The translations under genes were made by a program, and so were the position numbers. A stretch of 22,879 nucleotides of DNA from WHSM01 sp050701635 (GTDB lineage: Bacteria; Actinomycetota; Actinomycetes; Mycobacteriales; Micromonosporaceae), in NCBI GenBank assembly GCA_050701635.1, contig JBOGDF010000038.1, forward strand, positions 1 through 22,879, in the 5' to 3' direction. Numbering within the stretch: the stretch's first letter is position 1; each line of letters begins with the position of its first letter. This document shows positions 19,001-22,879 of this stretch, in pieces. Under the pieces are notes generated by a model that searched no databases, had not been told where the DNA came from, and was given only the letters and a program-made list of their open reading frames with translations.

Positions 19001-19590
19001 CCACCCCATCGGGCTGCCGCATCGTGGCGTTCCGCGACAACCGGCCCGCCACAGCCGGGAAGCCGGATCCGATGGCATGGTCGGTGTTCACCTGTCTCGA
19101 CGACCTGCCCGACCCGATCGCCGAACCCGACCACCGAGCACGATGGGCCGAGTGGCTGGGCTGGTCGAACCTGTTGCAGTTCCTGTCCGGCCCAGGCCGC
19201 CACTTCGAGCAGACCTGCGTCTCGCAAGCCGCCCTAGTCGACCCGCACCGGGTGCCGCTCCTCGCCGCCGCCATTGCGCAGGAAGCGAAACCGAACCTGC
19301 CCGCAGCCTGGGCGGACGCGATAGACCTGTCCTCGCCGCTGGTCGCACACCTCCTGACCTCGCTAGCGCGGGTACAAGGGCCGCTGCCGCAGGTAGGGTA
19401 CGAACTCGGCGATGAGGCGTTTCCCGCCGAGTTGGCCTGGCCCGAGGCGCTGGTCGCCATCGTGGTCGACGACGACCCCCAGCGCGACGCCGCCTACGCC
19501 GGCGCCGGCTGGCGGATCCACCAAGTCGGCACCGGCGATGTGCCAGACACCATGGAACTGATGAGAGAGCTGGGGGTCGCCGGTGGGTAG
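13009..19590 (+). CDS. SF2 helicase - DUF1998 - PD-(D/E)XK nuclease fusion (DrmA/DrmB or DruE-like)
   Basis: A 2193-residue protein. Lobe 1 has Walker A GTGSGKT (102-108), motif II DEFH (258-261) and SAT (300-302). A large insertion carries a four-Cys cluster (C554, C557, C643, C646), then a second Cys-rich block around 990-1023. Lobe 2 has TPTLELGIDIGDL and motif VI QRIGRAGR (1115-1122). A zinc ribbon follows (C1409, C1412, C1427, C1430). The DUF1998 module ends with HDTMPGGTGYLE (from 1654) and the CPC..CHRC cluster (C1687, C1689, C1697, C1700). Next, residues about 1816-1870 resemble a Vsr/DUF559-type nuclease: PDYIL with D1819, KVAVFLDGYAFH with D1835, then KRTAL and a WQLTWDDV strand. 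The last 320 residues are unassigned. It joins what are separate DrmA and DrmB proteins in DISARM, or is a DruE relative. The start ATG 13009 overlaps the methylase stop. Confidence 0.85.
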   Translation: MIPSLAVEDLKGSLVQYLTTAFALADDDVRDVLEDFLNDKTTGVFRGPYLRVRPGYKSAAGVFERVLDWYPARLPPFLHQERAWSRLSSKGQLPKPTIVTTGTGSGKTESFLVPILDHCRRMRAQGQPGVKALLLYPMNALADDQARRIDDLLRTEPELQDVTAGIYIGGVPASKRHDGSIQKDGGDDANPGSYARDFGSSSLDQDPAITRIMRDRDEIRANPPDILLTNYKMLDLLLQRIPDLTLWRDRALQYVVLDEFHTYDGAQGTDVAMLLRRLGAATGLAEPGRPLGAVTPVATSATLASDDAADAGLAEHSAEDDRRRLLEFAGKVFGRDFDVDTLIGEDRLTAHDFCGEIDFSLPFPTPEELARIEDPLGNPADLDEVARLTVGIDARDPVALGTKLREHILVKALLESAVEAPLTIEQIAKPFAVHGGGPAWAALRSGAPKPSFGPALMRLLALVSLARKADGTPLLKVEAQLWVREVRRVIRSTTHEPHFRWFDDDGPTGDSKPNRLNLAVYRSTGHDAAAEDSDTDTTGPPPPALRCHLPAVYCRHCGQSGWAALSKDAALDWQDLKTRPLEIYRASARHDGKIRWMLRAPEGEANVLYLDAEGRQLLRNPTARTVPVITVDGPIKEARDDTCPSCGLDDGMRFLGAGTATLASVTTTQLFSERHLAAGERKLLAFTDSVQDATHRAGFIAHRSFGFTFRGLLTANLNPDTPVAVHDLALDAAESAVKESANASDRDRFASLVPPDLREIPEVLHLLDGEPVQAAMDMLQDRLVFQTQLELGLRSRLGRTLELTRTAAVEVHLPDPNELGSLIKSRHQRIPGRVTIPADERLYIDYARGLLERMRLRGGIYHPWLRRFVEQAGARRWPIWGGRDTGMPAFPRGLAAPTFPIRGGHANSGFDSLAHGRTDTWLTDWAKRTIAGSPEEAALLNTAAVQIFAQQGLVEVHRSSDGASVYALAPNRILVHSLVHGDSAERVGECGVRCSECTWRQTVSPQLLEAWIGMPCLRFRCAGRFVQDVRTQAQDDFYRRLYHRDRPGDVLTAEHTGALSRDKREHVEAGFKHRTHPFDPNVLTCTPTLELGIDIGDLSAVLLTSVPPGPANYAQRIGRAGRSTGNALVVAFVPRRARNQYYLHRPTAMLAGRIVPPACYLDAVEILRRHYLAYLFDRAADGSLWHGTAMPTRPMPRWIGELFQSGLDDADGWLRRLLEVATARHLDLAAAFVALFPGIGDPARQAVEAFAAGDLHTEVGKAVRAWRGRREELQQRLASINAAFDAIPIDTTDTSRLDDRRSLFAELRAVRRRLDKLVKENSLNALVRLGLLPNYTLHDDPTWLDASLWWKDSDGEYQEAEFEYGRGSAFALTELAPGNTFHADGSKFIIDGLDIGTVQRPAYTTWRLCRGCGYVLTEGTQATLERCPRCGDGGIADAAASALPVLVPERTRARERREDARITDDRDEREQRRYTTLTLVDIDPQQPQGLRAWRNAGRFFGVEFAREAVIRQVNFGPDGVPGPDFDVAGETINVAGFQACPHCGAVQGVHPQAYDRDARRIGTRHARWCPQRDSGVSKETTAKLVTGHELRTQALRLLLPFSTTLVPKRVVSFQASLMLGITKYFGGEPDHIEAVLATMPGDDRDVPRRFLVLHDTMPGGTGYLENLADPHAMERVLRLGLAHIQGCPCGKEDRQPCHRCLLPFVPSSEHELVSKDTAIELLTGILDGWHPERINTLAEIQISALADSELERLFIETLRTKADKAQEDDAARDRFSLVPRAGSRGVEFELKLKPQHGQAVRWRMRDHVVEGSAVRSEPDYILAAEGGPKVAVFLDGYAFHASDANNEIAADAAKRTALRDDGIWVWQLTWDDVRSWAAAVNQSLVTPAPCPTTLLTDQALARARDQYFRQVLQRAPDAGPLDTALLNPVETLLAFLENPEPEAWAQRAVALLAGLTVTGKAAPVDRQAIGLNLPALITGQARMPAARTPDAAAGLEAATPSGCRIVAFRDNRPATAGKPDPMAWSVFTCLDDLPDPIAEPDHRARWAEWLGWSNLLQFLSGPGRHFEQTCVSQAALVDPHRVPLLAAAIAQEAKPNLPAAWADAIDLSSPLVAHLLTSLARVQGPLPQVGYELGDEAFPAELAWPEALVAIVVDDDPQRDAAYAGAGWRIHQVGTGDVPDTMELMRELGVAGG

Positions 19591-21745
19591 GGCCAACGTG
19601 CTGTTCGCGGACAGCTTCGAAAAGGCGTACCAGAGCCTCGACGCCACGATCCAACGCCGCGTCGTCGACTTCATGCTGAAGCTACGCAAAGACCCCAACG
19701 CCCACGGCCTGAACCTCAAACAGCCCCGAGGAGCCCGCGATAAGCGGGTGTGGACCGCGCGAGTCAACGACAACTTCCGGGCGGTGCTACTGCGCCCAGA
19801 CCACGACACGTTCTATCTCGCGACCATCAAGCCACACGACGACGCCTACGACTACGCCGGGCAGATTGTCTGGGACGTCAACAAAGTCAGCGGCGGCGTC
19901 GAGTTCTACGACTACGGCGCGATCCACGAGATCCTGGTACGCAGCCGCGACAGCGGGCCGAGCACGCAGCCCCACGGGTTCTTCGACGCAGTGTCCGACG
20001 CCGACCTCGACCGCCTCGGAGTCGGCGCTTCGATCGTGCCAGTACTGCGTGAGATCCGCAGCGACGAGGCTCTGCTCGGTGTCGCAGACCAGATCCCCAA
20101 GCTCGCCGCACAGGTCATCCTCGCCCTCGCCGACGGCAAGACCACCGACCAGGTGTGGGAAGAGATCGTCACGCAGTCCAGGTCCGACGACGAGGTCGAC
20201 CCCACCGACTACGCCGCCGCCGCCGACCGGCCCGCCACACGCGAGTCGTTCGCCGTTGTCACCGAGGATTCCCAAGAACTCGAGCGGATGCTCCTCAAGC
20301 CCATGTCCGAATGGCGGATCTTCCTGCACCCACAACAACGCAAGCTCGCCTACCGGACCAAGCCCTACAACGGACCCGCACGAGTATCCGGCGGTCCCGG
20401 CACCGGCAAGACTGTCGTGGCGCTGCACCGCGTCAAGGCCCTAGCAGACGCGCTGCCCACGGGACACCACAAGCAGATCCTGCTAACGACCTATACCAAC
20501 GCGCTTTCCGACCTACTGGGGCGGCTACTCGACGACCTCGGCGGCCCCGAACTGACCGCCAAGGTCGAGGTTCTCAACATCGACAAGGTCGTACGTGATG
20601 TGCTGCGTGATGACTCCGAATCGCAATGGGCCAGCGTCGAGGTGCTCGGCGATGCAGCCATAGCGGCTCGCTGGGACGACGTCGCCGCCGAGGCTGGGCC
20701 AGACAACCCGTATGACCGGCTCTTCCTCATCAACGAATGGGAACAGGTCGTCCTCGCCCAGAACGTGCGCACCCGGGACGAATACTTCGCAGCCCGTCGC
20801 GCCGGACGCGGACGGCGGCTGACCCGCGCGGAGCGCGCCAAAGTGTGGACCATCATCCAGGAATTCGAGCGCCGACTCGACCGGGACAAGGCACTCGGAT
20901 TCAAACAAGCTGCGGTCCGTGCCGGCGACGTCGCCGCGGGCTGGAATGACGCCGAGCGGCCCTATCGGCACGTGGTCATAGACGAGGCGCAGGATCTGCA
21001 CGCCGCGCACTGGACCCTGCTGCGTGCCCTGGTACCCGCCGGCCCTGACGACATGTTCATCGTCGGCGACACCTTCCAGCGCATCTACGACAACCGGGTG
21101 ACCCTCGGCAAGCTTGGCATCGACATCCGTGGCCGGTCCAGCCGACTAACACTGAACTACCGCACCACCCGACAGATCCTCGGCGCGGCTCTACGAGTCG
21201 TTGGGGACGACGACTACGACGACCTCGACGGCGGCTCCGACACCCTTCGCGGGTACCGCTCCGTGCTGCGAGGCGCGGCTCCCCAAACTGGGGGGTATCC
21301 GTCACAGGCCGCGGAGATGGCAGCGTTGTGTGCCCGGGTACACGCCTGGCACGGCGGGGGGATCCCGCTTGATGAGATAGCCGTCATCGCCCGGACGACC
21401 CCAGCGGCGTCCGCCGCAGCGGCAGCCCTCGGCACGTATGGCATCGAGGCATCACTAGTCAGATCGGGACAGAACCCGAGGACAGACGCGGGCGTGCAAG
21501 CGATGACCATGCATCGCGCCAAGGGCCTGGAGTTCCGCGCGGTCGCGATCGTCAGCGTCGACGCCCGGCACGTCCCACTCGGCGTAGCCGTGACACCGCA
21601 ACTAACTGATCGTCTCGACCACCAGCGTGACATCCAGCGCGAGCGCTCGCTTCTGTTCGTCTCCGCGACCCGCGCCAGGGAAGCGCTGTCAATAACCTGG
21701 TTCGGCATGCCCAGCCCATTCCTTGCCCACCTGCTGCACGAGTAG
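19583..21745 (+). CDS. RelE/ParE-fold - UvrD-type SF1 helicase fusion
   Basis: 720 residues from GTG 19583, overlapping the preceding stop by eight bases. Residues about 1-95 have the RelE/ParE fold pattern: FADSFEKAYQSLD helices, then GLNLKQPRGARDKRVWTARV, NDNFRAVLL, and a final strand IKPHDDAYDYA. Residues about 230-720 are a UvrD/Rep helicase: HPQQRKLAY (Q-motif region), Walker A GGPGTGKT (270-277), Walker B DEAQD (467-471), GDTFQRIYD, the LNYRTT motif, TMHRAKGLEF, and motif VI LLFVSATRARE. The linker (about 100-230) is acidic and helical. No antitoxin gene is adjacent, and the toxin-like part lacks a free stop, so it is a domain rather than a toxin-antitoxin pair. Known UvrD helicases with this N-terminus exist in other bacteria; their role is not settled. 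It probably unwinds DNA 3'-5' alongside the other two helicases. Confidence 0.87.
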   Translation: MGRANVLFADSFEKAYQSLDATIQRRVVDFMLKLRKDPNAHGLNLKQPRGARDKRVWTARVNDNFRAVLLRPDHDTFYLATIKPHDDAYDYAGQIVWDVNKVSGGVEFYDYGAIHEILVRSRDSGPSTQPHGFFDAVSDADLDRLGVGASIVPVLREIRSDEALLGVADQIPKLAAQVILALADGKTTDQVWEEIVTQSRSDDEVDPTDYAAAADRPATRESFAVVTEDSQELERMLLKPMSEWRIFLHPQQRKLAYRTKPYNGPARVSGGPGTGKTVVALHRVKALADALPTGHHKQILLTTYTNALSDLLGRLLDDLGGPELTAKVEVLNIDKVVRDVLRDDSESQWASVEVLGDAAIAARWDDVAAEAGPDNPYDRLFLINEWEQVVLAQNVRTRDEYFAARRAGRGRRLTRAERAKVWTIIQEFERRLDRDKALGFKQAAVRAGDVAAGWNDAERPYRHVVIDEAQDLHAAHWTLLRALVPAGPDDMFIVGDTFQRIYDNRVTLGKLGIDIRGRSSRLTLNYRTTRQILGAALRVVGDDDYDDLDGGSDTLRGYRSVLRGAAPQTGGYPSQAAEMAALCARVHAWHGGGIPLDEIAVIARTTPAASAAAAALGTYGIEASLVRSGQNPRTDAGVQAMTMHRAKGLEFRAVAIVSVDARHVPLGVAVTPQLTDRLDHQRDIQRERSLLFVSATRAREALSITWFGMPSPFLAHLLHE

Positions 21746-21904
21746 TTCGCAACCGGCGGCGGGATTCCCCCGGATCCTAGGATCGGCAATCGTCCAGCTG
21801 TGAGGCCAGACCGCGCCACGACAGGCACGAGCGCGGGCGAACCATGCCGCACGGCCGAAAGCCACCCAACCCAATCTGCGGCCCCTGCCATTTGCGCCCC
21901 GGTT

Positions 21905-21920
21905 GGCCCCCCCGGGGGCC
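21905..21920 (+). terminator. Possible GC hairpin after the operon
   Basis: GGCCCCC at 21905-21911 pairs with GGGGGCC at 21914-21920; realistically a 6-bp stem with a 4-base loop. It is 160 bases past the last operon stop and has no U-tract, so it could only be a non-canonical actinomycete terminator. It may equally be a chance GC run. Confidence 0.2.
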
Positions 21921-21960
21921 GGCCGAGGCCGTGACGCAGCGGCTAGCTCCCTGTATGCGT

Positions 21961-22140
21961 ATGTTCCGACCTCGACCGGTTCCCAGGGCCACCAGCCAAA
22001 CCCCATCGCCGGCTCAGACGCGACCAGCGGCGGTGCTATGCGCCGCCTGCTGCGCCGCGATCACGCACACGGTCACCGGGTGGGCACACCTCGACCGCGA
22101 CGGCGCGGTGATCGGCTGGTTGTGCCCCGCCACGGCATCT
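21961..22140 (+). pseudogene. Possible small zinc-ribbon-like protein fragment
   Basis: A plus-strand frame from ATG 21961 reads through AVLCAACCAAITHTVTGWAH and then LDRDGAVIGWLC, a CxxC pair and a GW.HLD.DG pattern similar to small actinobacterial proteins of unknown role. Past about 22140 the same frame runs antagonistically over the helicase remnant and loses coding character, suggesting that the original end is lost. There is no ribosome site near 21961. It is unrecognised beyond the Cys pair. Confidence 0.22.
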
Positions 22141-22199
22141 GAGCCTGGCCCACCCGCACCCCGCACGTCCGGCAGATCTGCTGCCGGCCGGGCCGCGGG

Positions 22200-22481
22200 T
22201 CGACCGCATCACCCGCATCCCACCCCGCCGACGCCGTTCTCGTGCTGCTGCCCGACGACGAGCGAACCACCCGGCTACTCCACCGGTGGACCAATGGTTC
22301 AGGCATCGAACAGGGAAGCCCGGCCAACCCCAACGGCGACGACTCAGTCGAAGCCCTGCGCGTACTGTACGTCGCAGTCACACGTGTGAGACTTCTCGTG
22401 GCCCTGGCTCTTCCAAGCCACGACATTTGTGCCGTTGCCCAGTACCTGTCCCGGCATGGCGTCCCCGTCCAAATCTCGTGA
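22200..22481 (+). pseudogene. C-terminal remnant of a second UvrD-like helicase
   Basis: About 90 codons end at TGA 22479-22481. The frame reads ADAVLVLLPDDERTTRLLHR, then an Asn/Gly-rich turn, then EALRVLYVAVTRVRLLVALA and VAQYLSRHGVPVQI. The LYVAVTR segment is SF1 helicase motif VI, and the order (DAVLVLLPDD, motif VI, a final helix with RHGVP) is how several stand-alone UvrD-like helicases end, including those paired with OLD-type nucleases. Everything before motif V is missing upstream (21746-22199), so this is a truncated gene tail. An in-frame GTG at 22242 could start a 79-residue peptide, but it has no ribosome site. It is not a copy of the operon's own UvrD protein, whose motif VI reads LLFVSATRARE. 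Confidence 0.6.
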
Positions 22482-22569
22482 ACCTGCCATCAGCGGCCAA
22501 CATCACCTGGCATGCTGATCCCGGCGAAGCGCACCCCGTTTCCGTGTTGGTGAGCCACTCCAGCAAGTA

Positions 22570-22857
22570 TCAGATCTGTGCCAGGATCTGCCTCACCCGG
22601 CGCGTGCTGACACCCAGCCGCTCGGCGATGCGATCGTGCGTGATGTCCGGCTCCGAGGCACACAGGCCCTTGATGAGTGCCAGGCTTTCCGCCAGCGGAC
22701 GGCCGCGTACGGGAGCTGTAGACGCTCCACGCCCTCCTTCTGTTCTGGCAGACCGTATCCGCACGGAGCCGGGAAGCCGATCGCGCACCACAGGCAACGC
22801 GAAATCGACTCCCACGACGTTTGCGTAGCGGTTCGTATGCCGTAACCTACGGCCCAC
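22570..22857 (-). CDS. Helix-turn-helix protein, possibly partial
   Basis: A minus-strand frame of 95 residues from GTG 22857; the frame is still open to the window edge, so the true start may lie outside. Residues about 52-95 form a tidy helical DNA-binding end: LAESLALIKGLCASEPDITH, then DRIAERLGVSTRRVRQIL, a classic HTH with the recognition helix at the very C-terminus. The first 50 residues are not recognised. C-terminal HTHs of this kind occur in actinobacterial plasmid transfer and replication accessory proteins, which would fit a mobile-element edge, but I cannot assign it. It faces the operon and is not co-transcribed with it. Confidence 0.5.
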   Translation of the reverse strand: MGRRLRHTNRYANVVGVDFALPVVRDRLPGSVRIRSARTEGGRGASTAPVRGRPLAESLALIKGLCASEPDITHDRIAERLGVSTRRVRQILAQI

Positions 22858-22879
22858 CCTTGACGACCCGGCCCCGAAC

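Larger units (their letters stand above)
4054..21745 (+). other. Five-gene DISARM/Druantia-like defence operon
   Basis: Five genes on the same strand: protein kinase, SNF2 helicase, adenine methyltransferase, DUF1998 helicase-nuclease and RelE-UvrD helicase. The gaps are 38 bases, then overlaps of 4 (GTGA), 4 (ATGA) and 8 bases, so this is almost certainly one transcription unit with coupled translation. The central three genes keep the class 1 DISARM order (drmD, drmMI, drmA/B). The kinase, the fused nuclease and the RelE-UvrD protein are not part of canonical DISARM, and no separate PLD protein (DrmC) is present. The anti-phage role is inferred from family composition only. Confidence 0.7.
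21746..22199. other. Downstream intergenic region with hairpin and palindrome
   Basis: There is no convincing intact gene. A perfect 12-base palindrome (GATCCTAGGATC) lies at 21773-21784, 28 bases after the operon stop. A GC-only inverted repeat at 21905-21920 (GGCCCCC / GGGGGCC) could fold as a short hairpin and might help end transcription, but it lacks a T tract. A plus-strand frame at 21961-22140 has a protein-like segment with a CAAC pair; it is listed separately. Confidence 0.35.

Noticed and set aside
18109..19227. 372-codon minus-strand open frame inside the DUF1998 gene
   Set aside because: It lies antiphase under a gene with clear motifs; long antisense frames are normal in GC-rich coding DNA, and its protein has no recognisable domain.
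19583..19880. Stand-alone RelE toxin with antitoxin
   Set aside because: The frame runs uninterrupted into the helicase, and no antitoxin frame is adjacent.
22378..22389. 12-base palindrome TCACACGTGTGA
   Set aside because: It falls within the motif VI codons of the helicase remnant, where the Val-Thr-Arg-Val codons largely account for it, so there is little reason to call an operator.
1..22879. CRISPR array, tRNA or rRNA genes, complete insertion sequence
   Set aside because: I saw no regular direct repeats, no cloverleaf-like segments with a conserved T-arm, and no intact transposase with inverted ends.

Overview
The window comes from a high-GC actinomycete. Real genes have mostly G or C in third codon positions, GTG and TTG starts occur, and the first two genes are families common in streptomycetes and their relatives. 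I cannot name the genus.

Layout. Bases 1-404 hold no supported gene. A TPR-type regulator-like protein (405-1709) and a DMT/EamA membrane transporter (1716-2612) form a tight housekeeping-like pair. Bases 2613-4053 are scrambled: coding-like fragments, a frameshifted minus-strand remnant resembling an actinobacterial integrase N-terminus, and a 51-residue fragment of a GHKL-type ATPase. From 4054 to 21745 there is one gapless, same-strand five-gene operon of about 17.7 kb. From 21746 to the end is more debris: a helicase C-terminal remnant, a possible zinc-ribbon fragment, and a minus-strand helix-turn-helix protein that runs to or beyond the window edge.

The operon is the point of interest. 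In order it encodes a soluble Hanks-type Ser/Thr protein kinase, a SNF2-type helicase resembling DrmD, a 1591-residue Eco57I/PglX-like N6-adenine methyltransferase, a 2193-residue SF2 helicase with a DUF1998 module and a C-terminal PD-(D/E)XK/Vsr-like nuclease domain, and a UvrD-type SF1 helicase whose N-terminus has a RelE/ParE toxin fold. The SNF2 helicase - methylase - DUF1998 helicase order is that of class 1 DISARM (drmD-drmMI-drmA-drmB-drmC). Here the DrmA and DrmB functions appear merged, no separate PLD nuclease (DrmC) is present, a nuclease is fused to the DUF1998 protein instead, and a kinase and a RelE-UvrD helicase are added at the ends. The 2193-residue protein also resembles DruE of Druantia in size and domain content. 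My inference is a DISARM/Druantia-like anti-phage system in which the methylase marks self DNA, the helicases translocate on or sense foreign DNA, the fused nuclease cuts, and the kinase provides a Pgl-like control layer. None of this activity can be shown from sequence alone.

Three of the four gene junctions overlap by 4-8 bases, so the proteins are probably made in fixed ratio from one transcript. The flanking fragments of other ATPases, helicases and an integrase fit a mobile, repeatedly rearranged defence island.
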